53,233 nt of DNA, from assembly GCA_023664325.1 (NCBI GenBank), contig JAMPFS010000020.1, forward strand, positions 1-53,233, written 5' to 3'. Of the stretch, positions 26,293 through 35,778 are shown piece by piece. The DNA is from Clostridium sp. GTDB taxonomy: Bacteria > Bacillota > Clostridia > Lachnospirales > Lachnospiraceae. How positions within the stretch are numbered: the stretch's first letter is position 1; every line of letters begins with the position of its first letter. The notes under the pieces were generated by a model that was given only the letters and a program-made list of their open reading frames with translations, was not told where the DNA came from and searched no databases. The position numbers and the translations under genes were made by a program.

Positions 26293-27687
26293 TCACATCC
26301 ATCGCCAGCCCGGAAGATATTTATTCTTCATCATACCACGGCTAAGCTTTCCAAACCCTAAGGAAAACCCATCCACACAGATTAAACAGATTCCTTCTTT
26401 GCAGGTTTGTTCCTCCTCCCCGTTCAGTTCAATTGTCTCCCCCTTTAAATACTTGATAACCCGTTCATCGCATACCGGCAGGTCTAAGACATTTGAAAAA
26501 TGTTCCTTTTTCAGAAACATGGCAAGCGACTGGCTCGGCTCAAAACGTTTTTTCTTCATGTCTCCCAGATAAAGCCCACAGCGGAGAATCCTCAATCCTC
26601 CTACATCCGGCATCTGTTCCGGTATATAAAATACTCTTTCTTTTTGAACATCCATCCTCGACATATCAAACGGATATCCCAGATTTTTAATAAAGCTCTC
26701 AGCCTCTTTGCTTAATCTTTCCCGTGAAAATGTGTACGTTGGAATATCAGGAACCCGGTCGGATGATGCCTTTTTGTGAATCATAGCCACAAAATGCCCC
26801 TCACCCTCAATCCGGTGCGGCCATAACCTCCGGCATTTTACAAGATCCGGATTTCCCGTAAGCCCCCACTTAGGATGTCCACAATCAAAGCCCTCAAACA
26901 GCGGAAGTTCTGCCAATTCCAGGGAATCATCTAAGGACAGCAGATATTCAATGGACTGTTCATTTTCTTCCTTTGAAAAGGTACAGGTAGAATAAATCAT
27001 CATTCCACCCGGCTTTAGCATCCCCACTGCTTCTTTCAGAATGGAACGCTGTAAGTTGACAAACAAATCCACGCCGTTATTTTCCCATGCCCGCATCATA
27101 TTATTCTGTTTGCGGAACATTCCCTCGCCGGAGCAGGGAGCATCAATCAAAATTTTATCAAAAAATGCCGGAAACCGTTTTGCAAGCCTGTTTGGCGGCT
27201 CACTCATTACCAACGCATTACAAACTCCAAATACTTCTATATTCTTAAGAAGCGCCTTTGCCCTGGAATTACTGATATCATTCGACACCAATAGGCCGGT
27301 TCCGTGAAGCTTTGCTGCCAATTCGGTAGATTTGCCACCCGGCGCAGCGCAAAGATCGAGTACAACATCCCCCTCCTCAATTGGCAGAAGACTTGCCGGT
27401 GTCATTGCGGAAGGCTCCTGGATATAATACAGCCCTGCAAAATAGTATGGGTGCTTGGCAGGCTTTTCATTCCTGTCATAATAAAAACCGTTCTGACACC
27501 AGTTCACAGGCTTTAATTCATAAGGAGATAGCTTCCGGAAAGCATCGACAGACAGTTTTGCGGTATTTACCCGAAGTCCCTGGTAAGCATCCTGTTTCAA
27601 AGATGCCAGATACTTATCGTAATCCTCTCCTAACATTTCTTTCATTTTTTCTTCAAACGCTGCCGGTAAATCTATTCTTTTATCCAC
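26293..27687 (-). CDS. rsmF: RsmF-like rRNA cytosine-C5 methyltransferase
   Basis: The product has 464 residues. SAM-binding motif I is DLCAAPGGKSTELAAKL. The two catalytic cysteines are in DAPCSGEGMFRK and IYSTCTFSKEENE, diagnostic of the NSUN/RsmB/RsmF group. The C-terminal portion (after residue 300) is a PUA-like RNA-binding domain ending GFSLGFGKLSRGMMKNKYLP, as in RsmF/YebU. The rRNA site is not assignable from sequence. It follows the alarmone synthetase gene by 38 bp. Confidence 0.93.
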   Translation of the reverse strand: MDKRIDLPAAFEEKMKEMLGEDYDKYLASLKQDAYQGLRVNTAKLSVDAFRKLSPYELKPVNWCQNGFYYDRNEKPAKHPYYFAGLYYIQEPSAMTPASLLPIEEGDVVLDLCAAPGGKSTELAAKLHGTGLLVSNDISNSRAKALLKNIEVFGVCNALVMSEPPNRLAKRFPAFFDKILIDAPCSGEGMFRKQNNMMRAWENNGVDLFVNLQRSILKEAVGMLKPGGMMIYSTCTFSKEENEQSIEYLLSLDDSLELAELPLFEGFDCGHPKWGLTGNPDLVKCRRLWPHRIEGEGHFVAMIHKKASSDRVPDIPTYTFSRERLSKEAESFIKNLGYPFDMSRMDVQKERVFYIPEQMPDVGGLRILRCGLYLGDMKKKRFEPSQSLAMFLKKEHFSNVLDLPVCDERVIKYLKGETIELNGEEEQTCKEGICLICVDGFSLGFGKLSRGMMKNKYLPGWRWM

Positions 27688-27725
27688 ATTTTCTTTTTCC
27701 TTTAATATGTAATTTGCAAAGCTTT

Positions 27726-28529
27726 CTACCGTAAGCTCTGCGCTTTATAACCCTCTGAAATGATATCAAGCTGTTTGGAAAACCGCTCAAGCTGCTCCAA
27801 ATTTTCCGTCTCGTACACCTTGAAAAACTCATCCTGGATCTTAATCACTTCACGCTTGCTTGCCACCTTAAACAAATTCTGGATATTTACCAGAATGTCT
27901 GCCACAAGCTGGGCTTTAAACTGGAATATATTCTGTGCATCCATAATCTCATCCCGGACAGTACTCATTTCCTGGTCAAGAGTCGTAATTGCATCCGAAG
28001 CGCGAAGCAGTTTTTCCTTGATATGTTCCGGCATATTCCCCTTGTATTTATATTGCAGGGAATGTTCAATCGTAGCCCAAAAATCCATTGCCAGGGTACG
28101 GATCTGAATTTCTGCCTGAATCCTCTTTGTTCCATCTAATGTATAGACATCATAATAAATAATCAAATGATAGCTTCGGTAACCGCTATCCTTCATGTTA
28201 TTGATATAGTCCTTTTCCCTTACAACCTTCATATCCGTACGGCTGTGAATGATCTCAACTACCTTTTCGATATCTTCTACAAACTGGCACATAATACGGA
28301 TTCCCGCCATGTCTGCGATCCGGTCTTCAATCTCCTCAATTGCAATATTCTTTTTCTGCATTTTATCCAAAATACTGGATATTTTCTTTACCCGCCCCGT
28401 AACCTGCTCAATTGGTGAATAGAGTCCTGCATTATGATATTCTTCAATAATGTGAGTAAACTTTACCACCAGCTCATCTACAGCTAAACGATACGGATCT
28501 AGTATCTCCCTCCAAAGCTGAATTTCCAT
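27726..28529 (-). CDS. relQ: Small alarmone synthetase (GTP pyrophosphokinase, RelQ/YjbM type)
   Basis: The enzyme makes (p)ppGpp from ATP and GDP/GTP without a hydrolase domain. The 267 residues contain SPIEQVTGRVKKISSILDKM, DMAGIRIMCQFVEDI, DSGYRSYHLIIYYD and AEIQIRTLAMDFWATIEH, all RelA/SpoT synthetase motifs; no HD domain is present. The C-terminal helical tail (residues 200-267) suits tetramer formation. The ATG at 28529 has GGAG eight bases upstream; the GTG at 28538 is too close to it. A possible promoter lies in the 28539-28677 gap. Confidence 0.94.
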   Translation of the reverse strand: MEIQLWREILDPYRLAVDELVVKFTHIIEEYHNAGLYSPIEQVTGRVKKISSILDKMQKKNIAIEEIEDRIADMAGIRIMCQFVEDIEKVVEIIHSRTDMKVVREKDYINNMKDSGYRSYHLIIYYDVYTLDGTKRIQAEIQIRTLAMDFWATIEHSLQYKYKGNMPEHIKEKLLRASDAITTLDQEMSTVRDEIMDAQNIFQFKAQLVADILVNIQNLFKVASKREVIKIQDEFFKVYETENLEQLERFSKQLDIISEGYKAQSLR

Positions 28530-28677
28530 ACCTTTCACTCCATTTCTTTAAAGCCGCCACGTTCAAACCCCATATTTATTCACTGATGGCAGCTTTTTCT
28601 ATTATTCCCATAAAAATACATAATATATAATGCTATGATACCACAAATCTTTATAAATGGAAAGTAATCCGTGCCAT

Positions 28678-29283
28678 TCAATGTTCTATTTCCTTTAAAT
28701 ACGGATAAGGATTCACGGTCTCCTCACTTCCATTTCCCTTTATATAGATTGCAAAATGCAGATGCACATCAAACTGTCCTTTTGTTCCTTCCTCCCCTTC
28801 CCCGGTATTTCCCATAAACCCAAGCAATTCTCCTGCCTTTACATCTTTTCCCACATATATATTCTCCGCATAGGAATCAAAATGCGCATAATAGTAGTAA
28901 ATACCGCTTTTCGATGTGATTCCAATCCGGTAACCGCCAAGATAAAGCCAGCCAAGATTCGTTACGCACCCATCTGCCGCGCTTACAATTGGAATGCGCC
29001 CTGCCTCATTTTGAATATCCATCAGATCGCAGCCCTCATGACTTCCACCGTTCCTGCCGGCTCCATAAGTATCCTCGTACAAAATCTCATCCATGTACTG
29101 CCTGGCAACCGGAAAATATTTTAATTCATCATGGATTGCTATGGATTGCTGTTTTTTATCTTTGCTTACATCATCATTGGCTTTTCCCTTCCACAAAAGA
29201 AAACTGCCAATTCCCGCTATACAGGCTGCCGCTGCTATAAGAAATGCCAGGACAGTAAAGATGTACTTTGTCTGCACTCTCAT
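28678..29283 (-). CDS. Membrane-anchored M23 family metallopeptidase
   Basis: The product has 201 residues. A signal anchor (YIFTVLAFLIAAAACIAGIG) is followed by a LytM/M23 domain with the zinc motifs HEGCDLMD (H-x3-D) and DVHLHFAIYIKGN (HxH). AADGCVTNLGWLYLGGYRIG and GKDVKAGELLGFMGNTGEGE are standard M23 segments. The ATG at 29283 is chosen because GGAGG lies seven bases before it. It probably trims peptidoglycan outside the membrane. It closes the cell-wall/nucleoside group, 98 bp after the amidohydrolase. Confidence 0.92.
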   Translation of the reverse strand: MRVQTKYIFTVLAFLIAAAACIAGIGSFLLWKGKANDDVSKDKKQQSIAIHDELKYFPVARQYMDEILYEDTYGAGRNGGSHEGCDLMDIQNEAGRIPIVSAADGCVTNLGWLYLGGYRIGITSKSGIYYYYAHFDSYAENIYVGKDVKAGELLGFMGNTGEGEEGTKGQFDVHLHFAIYIKGNGSEETVNPYPYLKEIEH

Positions 29284-29381
29284 AGACGAACCTCCACAAT
29301 CAAAATACCTGTTTGCATGAAACCGCAAGCATCCTGCCATAACAGACACTATTTAAATATATGTGTAAATCTATTCAAATA

Positions 29382-30695
29382 TTACATAGAACATTCAATT
29401 CGCCGGATAATATAATTCGCTTTTTCATATATATTTAATGGATTCACATTCATCTGATATCTGCCGTTTACATAAACAATCTTTCCGGCAATCATAGTCA
29501 TAATTACATTTTCGTTGCTTCCGCTATATACCAGATTATTTACAAAATGATTCATCGGCTGCATATTCGGTTTCAGTAAATCAATCATAATGATATCTGC
29601 CTGTTTTCCAACAGCAAGACTGTCACATTCGGTCAATCCTAACATCCTTGCGCCATTGACACATGCCATGCGAAGCACCTCATATGACGCCAGCGCTGCG
29701 GCATCCTGATATTTCACTTTTTGCAAACCGGCTGACAAATACATTTCCTTAAAGAAATTAAGGCTGTTATTGCTCGCTGGTCCATCGGTTCCTATCGCAA
29801 CCTTTATCCCACGCTCTATATATTCCTTAAGCGGAGCAATTCCGCTGGCAAGCTTCAGATTGGAAGACGGATTGGTGACTACATAAATATTCTTCGCCTT
29901 TAAAATCTCCATATCCTCTTCGTTGATATAAACCATATGATGACCGGCGCCGCCATATTCAAAAAGCCCTAATGCATCCATTACCTGAACCGGAGTTTTC
30001 CCGTACCGGTTTATGCACTCCATAACCTCCTGCCTGGTCTCGCTGTTATGCATATAGACAGGTTCCTTTAACTGACCGCATAAAGCAGCAATCTCCTTCA
30101 GCAGAGTCTCGCAACAGCTATATTCAGAATGAAATCCCAGTTTATAGTCCACCAACGGATGGCATTTGTGGAACTTTTCATAATCAGCAGCCAACATATC
30201 AACTGCTTCATCCACCGGCTCGTCTGCGCCAAAGACCGTGCCGGAAATAACAACCCGAAAACCCATATCCATGCATGCCCTGGCAATCATTTCCGGATGG
30301 AAATACATTTCAAAGCTTGTAGTGATGCCGCCTCGTACATATTCAAGCACAGCTAACTGCATTAAGATATAAATATCTTCTTCCCTAAGCTTCGCTTCTG
30401 CCGGAAAAATCTTTTGATTTAACCATTCCTGTAATGGCAAATCATCTGCAAAAGAACGAAGAAATGTCATTGGACCATGCGCATGACAATTTTTAAAACC
30501 CGGCATTAACAGATTTCCCATGCAGTCAATCTGTTCATCAAATACCTGTCCACTAAGATCCGCTGCTGTCTCCCCGGGATTCTCCACTCTGATAATCTGT
30601 TCAATACGATCCTCTTTGACCCATACTTCTCCTTTAAAAATATCTTCCCTGCCTGCCATTGATAAAATCCTTGCATTATGCAGCCGTATCCTCAT
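29382..30695 (-). CDS. Amidohydrolase (MTA/SAH deaminase-like)
   Basis: The 437 residues from the ATG at 30695 match the ATZ/TRZ amidohydrolase family; a longer frame to 30860 runs back into the purine phosphorylase gene and is rejected. Metal ligands: HAH in PGFKNCHAHGPMTFLRS, His in LGFHSEYSC and in GAGHHMVYINE, and Asp in IGTDGPASNNSLNFF. Family members deaminate S-adenosylhomocysteine, methylthioadenosine or adenosine-like compounds. The neighbouring purine nucleoside phosphorylase supports a role in purine nucleoside salvage, but the substrate is inferred. Confidence 0.88.
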   Translation of the reverse strand: MRIRLHNARILSMAGREDIFKGEVWVKEDRIEQIIRVENPGETAADLSGQVFDEQIDCMGNLLMPGFKNCHAHGPMTFLRSFADDLPLQEWLNQKIFPAEAKLREEDIYILMQLAVLEYVRGGITTSFEMYFHPEMIARACMDMGFRVVISGTVFGADEPVDEAVDMLAADYEKFHKCHPLVDYKLGFHSEYSCCETLLKEIAALCGQLKEPVYMHNSETRQEVMECINRYGKTPVQVMDALGLFEYGGAGHHMVYINEEDMEILKAKNIYVVTNPSSNLKLASGIAPLKEYIERGIKVAIGTDGPASNNSLNFFKEMYLSAGLQKVKYQDAAALASYEVLRMACVNGARMLGLTECDSLAVGKQADIIMIDLLKPNMQPMNHFVNNLVYSGSNENVIMTMIAGKIVYVNGRYQMNVNPLNIYEKANYIIRRIECSM

Positions 30696-30775
30696 CTCAC
30701 CACCCCAGCTTTCTGATCCTGGCACATCTGCCCTATTGCTGTTTCCCCAAAATCCCCATAAAACGGTCTTTGGCA

Positions 30776-31597
30776 TTACATCCTGGATATCGCAAGCTTC
30801 ACCAATGCCTGAAATTTTGGTGCTGCAGCATCCGCTGCTGCCTTTACCTCCTCGTGACAAAGAGGCGTTTCACTGATTCCGGCAGCCAGATTGGAAATCA
30901 AAGAGATTCCGCAAATTTTCATCCCCATATGCTTAGCGGTAATTGCCTCGACCACCGTACTCATGCCAACAGCAGACGCTCCTAATATCCTGCACATACG
31001 AATTTCTGCCGGTGACTCATAACTTGGACCGGTAAACTGTACATATACGCCTTCTTTCATTGGTATGGAAAGCTCGTTGCCGCATTTTAGAAGAAGCTGC
31101 TGCAAATCCCTGTCATATATTTCACTCATATCGGGAAATCTTACCCCAAAAGCTTCCTCATTTTCACCGATCAGAGGATTCTTTACAAAACTGCTGATGT
31201 GATCCGTAATCAGCATCAGATCACCACACTGAAAATGAGCATCCAAACCTCCGGCGGCATTCGTAAGAAACAGCGTGTCGGCTCCTAACTCCCGCATCAG
31301 GCGGATCGGCAAAACCACATCCTCCATATCATACCCCTCGTAATAATGTACCCGTCCCTGCATAATCACAACCGGTGTGTGTTCGATACAGCCAAATACA
31401 AAACGCCCTTTATGCCCGGCTACCGTGGACTGTGGAAATCCTTTAATTTCTGAATAATCCATCGTGTACGCAATCTCAATCTGCTCCGCTAAGTCTCCAA
31501 GACCGGACCCCAATACCAGCGCAACTTTCGGAACAAAATCCGTTTTTTTTCGGACACACTCAAAACATTGTTTCACACGTTCATATTTCCTGCCCAT
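30776..31597 (-). CDS. punA: Purine nucleoside phosphorylase (trimeric type)
   Basis: The enzyme cleaves purine (deoxy)nucleosides with phosphate to base and (deoxy)ribose-1-phosphate. The 273 residues carry the phosphate-binding VALVLGSGLGDLAEQIE, GRVHYYEGYDMEDVVLPIRL and LTNAAGGLDAHFQ, plus GMSTVVEAITAKHMGMKICG. It lies with deoB and the pyrimidine phosphorylase in one strand-wise run, so deoxyribose-1-phosphate from both phosphorylases can be fed to DeoB. Confidence 0.95.
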   Translation of the reverse strand: MGRKYERVKQCFECVRKKTDFVPKVALVLGSGLGDLAEQIEIAYTMDYSEIKGFPQSTVAGHKGRFVFGCIEHTPVVIMQGRVHYYEGYDMEDVVLPIRLMRELGADTLFLTNAAGGLDAHFQCGDLMLITDHISSFVKNPLIGENEEAFGVRFPDMSEIYDRDLQQLLLKCGNELSIPMKEGVYVQFTGPSYESPAEIRMCRILGASAVGMSTVVEAITAKHMGMKICGISLISNLAAGISETPLCHEEVKAAADAAAPKFQALVKLAISRM

Positions 31598-31615
31598 CTA
31601 ACCCCCTCCTTTGTC

Positions 31616-33601
31616 TTATTTACGGTTTTCATTGTCCCAGAAATATACAATAACCGGATCCCCTATTTCAAAATTTTCATATAGAGTGGATGCAAGATCA
31701 TATGGAAGATTTACGCAGCCATGAGAACCGCTATAATAGTAAATACTGCCACCATACTGGCTTCTCCAGCCCGCCGCATCATGAAGACCGATTCCCCCAT
31801 TAAACGGCATCCAAAAAGTTACCGGTGATTCATAGTCATACTCATATGTTGTTGTTTCAACTTTAACCTTTTTCCCTTTTTTCTTTTTGGTGACAGTCTT
31901 TGTTACAGGCTTCTTTTCTCCTCTTAACACAGCAGGGCTTTGCTTTCCCTGTATCGCATAAAGCCCGATGCAGGTGCCGTGTCCGGCTGCTTCATTACCG
32001 GATACGCAGTCACCTTCGGCAATTTTCCTGCCATTTTTATATGCATAAACATGCTGTTCGGAAAGATTTACTTCAATATAAGTATCTCCGATATCATTTT
32101 CACCCTGTAAGGTATAACCCTTGCTGTCAAAAGAAGCCTCGACCGTTGCAGGCTTCTTTGCTTTTAATGCCCTGCTGAGCGCCTGCGCCGTCTGCTCCTT
32201 ATTCATAACATAACCTAACGTCTCACCATGTGTTGTGATCTTTCTGTCATTCCATGAGGTAGTAAAGGTTCTATCCGTGTCCAGGGTATCATATTCCTTC
32301 GCCAGATCTTCTACATATTTTTTGACCTTCTGATCGGAAACCTCATACTGATCTCCTTTTTTTTCTAATACATCCTCATAGAGTTCCATGCCAGGCTCTA
32401 ATGTCAAATCATCTAACTGTAGTTTGATATCATTTTCGGCATATTCATTCTTGGCATTCAGTTCTGCCTTTAACTCCTCACTGTCTCCATAGACAGACGG
32501 CAGCTTATAGCATCCATGATCTACCAAGTTGACCTCTGCCATAACGGTCGAAAGCCCCTCCTCTACAGAGTTTCGGAATGTCTCTTCAATAATTGTTGTA
32601 CCCATTACTTCCTCGACAATGGCAAATTTGCCATCCACAACACCCACATATGCATCCTCCGGTTTTTCCATATTACCCTTTTTTAATATATCCAGGGATG
32701 CGTAGACCTCTGCAAGCGCAGCTTCGTCATAAACACTATCCGCGCCAATGGTAAAATCATAATGTTCAAATAACTTCACAAACCATAAAAATGCTTCCTG
32801 TTCCTGAAAACAGCGTGAAAATTCATCCTTTAACGTTATGGCAGCAGATATATCCTTTCCGTTAATGACCTCTTTGGAGCCATCAATCAAGACAAGTGTC
32901 AGTTTATAGTCCTTGTAAAAATTATCAAGCACCTGCTTTGCGCTTTCCTTATTCATCCCTGACACATTTACGCCATTCACTGCAACATCCTGATAAAAAT
33001 GACCGGAAAAATATGCAAATCCTGCGATATAAACGATCAAAATCACACCAAAAACAGATGCCAGCGCAATCCACAACCCTTTTTTGCTCTTCCCGTTCTG
33101 TGGAACCGCAATCTCTTTTTTCTCCTTATCAGAATCCTTCTTTGTCTCAGACTCCTTCTTCTCCTCTTCTGAATCTTTCACAGCCGCAGATTCCTTTTTT
33201 TCCTCCGAATCCTTCTTTGTCTCAGACTCCTTCTTCTCCTCTTCTGAATCTTTCACAGCCGCAGATTCCTTTTTTTCCTCCGAATCCTTCGCTGTCTCGG
33301 ATTCCTTCTTCTCCTCTTCTGAATCCTTCTCCGTCTCGGATTCCTTTTCATCCTTCTCTGAATCCTTCACAGTTTCAGATTCCTTTTTCTCCTCTTCTGA
33401 ATCCGTGCCGGAATCCTTCTTTTCGGATTCCTTTTCATTCTCATCTATATCTTTCTTCGTCTCGGATTCCTTTTTGCCCTGCTCTTTATCCGAATCAGTG
33501 GATATCTCCTCATTCTCAGCCCGTAAATCCTCAAAATCGGTAACTTCCGTATTATTCTCTTTTCTCATTTCCTCTTTCCGTTCATTTTTCTTCTCGTTCA
33601 T
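31616..33601 (-). CDS. L,D-transpeptidase (YkuD) with a long charged repeat N-terminus
   Basis: The product has 661 residues. Residues 1-170 are a Glu/Lys/Ser-rich cytoplasmic region with 25-residue repeats (KKESETKKDSEEKKESAAVK core). One membrane span follows (LWIALASVFGVILIVYIAGF), then tandem VanW/peptidoglycan-binding-4-like domains (VNGVNVSGMNKESAKQVLDN is typical). The C-terminal YkuD domain has HDAAGWRSQYGGS and the catalytic SHGCVNLPYDLAS. Such enzymes make 3-3 cross-links or anchor proteins in peptidoglycan. The cytoplasmic repeat tail is the odd feature. It sits 18 bp from punA and 10 bp from the metallophosphoesterase gene. Confidence 0.93.
   Translation of the reverse strand: MNEKKNERKEEMRKENNTEVTDFEDLRAENEEISTDSDKEQGKKESETKKDIDENEKESEKKDSGTDSEEEKKESETVKDSEKDEKESETEKDSEEEKKESETAKDSEEKKESAAVKDSEEEKKESETKKDSEEKKESAAVKDSEEEKKESETKKDSDKEKKEIAVPQNGKSKKGLWIALASVFGVILIVYIAGFAYFSGHFYQDVAVNGVNVSGMNKESAKQVLDNFYKDYKLTLVLIDGSKEVINGKDISAAITLKDEFSRCFQEQEAFLWFVKLFEHYDFTIGADSVYDEAALAEVYASLDILKKGNMEKPEDAYVGVVDGKFAIVEEVMGTTIIEETFRNSVEEGLSTVMAEVNLVDHGCYKLPSVYGDSEELKAELNAKNEYAENDIKLQLDDLTLEPGMELYEDVLEKKGDQYEVSDQKVKKYVEDLAKEYDTLDTDRTFTTSWNDRKITTHGETLGYVMNKEQTAQALSRALKAKKPATVEASFDSKGYTLQGENDIGDTYIEVNLSEQHVYAYKNGRKIAEGDCVSGNEAAGHGTCIGLYAIQGKQSPAVLRGEKKPVTKTVTKKKKGKKVKVETTTYEYDYESPVTFWMPFNGGIGLHDAAGWRSQYGGSIYYYSGSHGCVNLPYDLASTLYENFEIGDPVIVYFWDNENRK
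33117..33480. repeat. 75-bp tandem repeats coding for the charged tail of the L,D-transpeptidase
   Basis: The block starting at 33132 recurs at 33207 almost without change and restarts, with drift, at 33282: a 75-bp period that keeps frame (25 codons). Further degenerate units extend to about 33480. The repeats encode the Lys/Glu/Ser/Asp region and are a likely site of length variation. Confidence 0.85.
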
Positions 33602-33611
33602 TTTTGATCTC

Positions 33612-34502
33612 CTAATCTATTTTGGGATTCAGCGTTACTGACACAATTTCCGGCAAATTGTTTACCCGAAATTTGAATGTATGATTGCCAAGTCCGCCGC
33701 TTAATACCATATATTTACCGGAATGTTCAAATAATCCTTTATCATACCTCGGAAAAAAATGTACCATTGGTGACAGTACACCACCCAGGAATGGAAGCCG
33801 CACCATTCCACCATGCACATGACCGGAAAATGTCAGGTCTGCGCCCCAATCCGCATATTGAATAAAATAATCCGGATTATGCGCCATAAAAATATGATAT
33901 ATCCCATCTTCACATTCGCCAAATATCCCGGTTAAATATTCCGGTTCCATCGGCGTATGTCTAAACCGCTTATAAAAATCCGGTGTCAAATCAAGCCCAT
34001 AAAGCGCAATTACCTTTCCCTTGCGCTCTAAAAAGATTCTCTCATCCCGCAAGACAGTAATCTTTTTATCCAGCAGGTCACAAAAATCCTGCCACATCGT
34101 TTTGTAAGTGTCTGTGTATATGCTGGCTCGAAGCTCATGATTCCCCAGACTCATATAAACCGGCGCAATGGATACCAGTTGATTCATAGTAGCAGCCGCA
34201 AAAGACACATCTGTACCCGGTTTTCCCACAATCATATCACCCGTGATTAAAATCACATCCGGGGCGAGCTTTTTAAGTTGCTCCATTAAATCTATATTAT
34301 TTTCTCCAAAGCTTCCATTGTGTAAATCTGAAAGCTGTATGATGTGAAAACCCTCAAATTCCTTTGGCAGTTTTGCAGAACAAAGTTCAAACCTCGTCAC
34401 CACAAGTCTTCGGTTTTCAATGCAGCTTATCACACACACTATGATAAAACAACCAACAATTAGTATACTAATAATTTGAAAGATGTTCAAGCACAAATTC
34501 AT
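33612..34502 (-). CDS. Membrane-anchored calcineurin-like metallophosphoesterase
   Basis: The product has 296 residues. An N-terminal membrane helix (IISILIVGCFIIVCVISCIE) precedes the phosphoesterase core: HIIQLSDLHNGSFG (DxH), LITGDMIVG (GDxx), MSLGNHELRA (GNHE), MAHNPDY, and TFSGHVHGGMVRLP (GHxH). All five metal motifs are intact. The YkuE-like subgroup acts on membrane or cell-wall related substrates, consistent with flanking dac and L,D-transpeptidase genes, but the substrate is unknown. Confidence 0.9.
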   Translation of the reverse strand: MNLCLNIFQIISILIVGCFIIVCVISCIENRRLVVTRFELCSAKLPKEFEGFHIIQLSDLHNGSFGENNIDLMEQLKKLAPDVILITGDMIVGKPGTDVSFAAATMNQLVSIAPVYMSLGNHELRASIYTDTYKTMWQDFCDLLDKKITVLRDERIFLERKGKVIALYGLDLTPDFYKRFRHTPMEPEYLTGIFGECEDGIYHIFMAHNPDYFIQYADWGADLTFSGHVHGGMVRLPFLGGVLSPMVHFFPRYDKGLFEHSGKYMVLSGGLGNHTFKFRVNNLPEIVSVTLNPKID

Positions 34503-34519
34503 TGGTAACTCCTTAATTT

Positions 34520-35731
34520 TTAATAAATGTTTATATATTGTTCAAAAATCTTCTGCAAGGCATGATGATACTTCTGTTTATCAACATTTTCCACCGCTAC
34601 AATATCCATGCTTCCCAGCTCTTTTCCACCCTGGCTGTACACTGCTTTCGCTACAACATCCCCTTTTTTGATTGGCGCCTGATCCTTCAGTATTTGAATT
34701 TCTTTCTCGACGTTGTCTTTCTCCCCGCCATTGACAAACACATAGCGAAATGGCGACCTCGCCTCCACGGAAACCGATTTTTTCACTCCATCCTTTACCG
34801 CAATCTGATTATTGCCATCTAATACTTTAGAATCCTCATAAATACTGCAATTTGCAAATCCATAATCTAAAAGCTTTGCAGCATCTGCATAACGGATATC
34901 CTTCGTCTTCGAGCCCATTACAACCGCAATTAATGTGGTTCCATTTCTTACGGCGGTTGCCGACATGGAAAACCCTGCCGCAGATGTATATCCCGTTTTC
35001 AGACCATTTGCTCCCTCGTATTTTTTTAAGAATTTATTGGTATTTGCCAGACCAAATTCAGATTCACCCCGCTTCGTCTTATGAATAATTGTATCCATCC
35101 AGATTGTAGTATATTCTGTCACCTCCGGATGATTTAACAAAAGCTGTCTTGACAAAATTGCAATATCCCTGGCGCTCATCTTATGCCCTTCCGCCTCAAG
35201 ACCGCAGGCATTTTCAAAATGGGTATTCTCCATTCCAAGCTCCTTTGCCCGTTCATTCATCATGGCAACAAAACCTTCTTCACTGCCTGCAATCGCCTCC
35301 CCTACAGCCGTAGCAGCATCATTGGCAGATGATATAATCATACATTTCAGCAAATCTTCAAAACTTTGCTGTTCTCCCTCCTCCAAATAAACCTGGCTGC
35401 CTCCCATTCCTGCCGCATTCGCAGAAACAGTAATTATATCGTCAAGCTTTAGTTTTCCACTATCTAACGCTTCAAATGCCAACAGCATTGTCATAATTTT
35501 TGTGACGGAAGCCGGTCTCCTTGCAGTATCCGGATCCTTTTCATACAATACCTGCCCGCTGTTTAATTCCATCAAAAGAACAGATGGCGATTCCAATTCA
35601 AGCGTTCCCTGGTTCTTTTTGTCGTCCTCTTTTGCCTGCGCGCAAATCCCAGCAGCAGACAGCATTGCTATTATCAGAAAGAATGTCAATATAAATGCAA
35701 AAAATTTTTTCACAAAAATGTACCCTGTCAT
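34520..35731 (-). CDS. D-alanyl-D-alanine carboxypeptidase (DacF/PBP5-like)
   Basis: The product has 403 residues. A signal peptide (residues 7-32, ending near AQA) leads into the SxxK motif ASVTKIMT at about residue 75, SxN as IISSANDAATAV, and KTG as GLKTGYTSAAGFSM, followed by a PBP5-type C-terminal beta domain. It removes the terminal D-Ala from stem peptides. The ATG at 35731 overlaps a TAGGA site; a GTG at 35713 is an alternative. It sits between pyrimidine phosphorylase and the phosphoesterase gene, 17 bp from the latter. Confidence 0.94.
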   Translation of the reverse strand: MTGYIFVKKFFAFILTFFLIIAMLSAAGICAQAKEDDKKNQGTLELESPSVLLMELNSGQVLYEKDPDTARRPASVTKIMTMLLAFEALDSGKLKLDDIITVSANAAGMGGSQVYLEEGEQQSFEDLLKCMIISSANDAATAVGEAIAGSEEGFVAMMNERAKELGMENTHFENACGLEAEGHKMSARDIAILSRQLLLNHPEVTEYTTIWMDTIIHKTKRGESEFGLANTNKFLKKYEGANGLKTGYTSAAGFSMSATAVRNGTTLIAVVMGSKTKDIRYADAAKLLDYGFANCSIYEDSKVLDGNNQIAVKDGVKKSVSVEARSPFRYVFVNGGEKDNVEKEIQILKDQAPIKKGDVVAKAVYSQGGKELGSMDIVAVENVDKQKYHHALQKIFEQYINIY

Positions 35732-35778
35732 CCTATTTACTATTAGTGTATTATAAACCTTTCATAAATATACCTCGA

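Noticed and set aside
30696..30860. Upstream extension of the amidohydrolase by 55 codons
   Set aside because: It overlaps the end of the purine phosphorylase gene and has no family match; the ATG at 30695 fits the family N-terminus.
33084..33641. A long serine/phenylalanine-rich plus-strand frame opposite the L,D-transpeptidase N-terminus
   Set aside because: It is the antisense of the Glu/Lys/Ser repeats; repeat DNA keeps several frames open. No ribosome binding site or family features.
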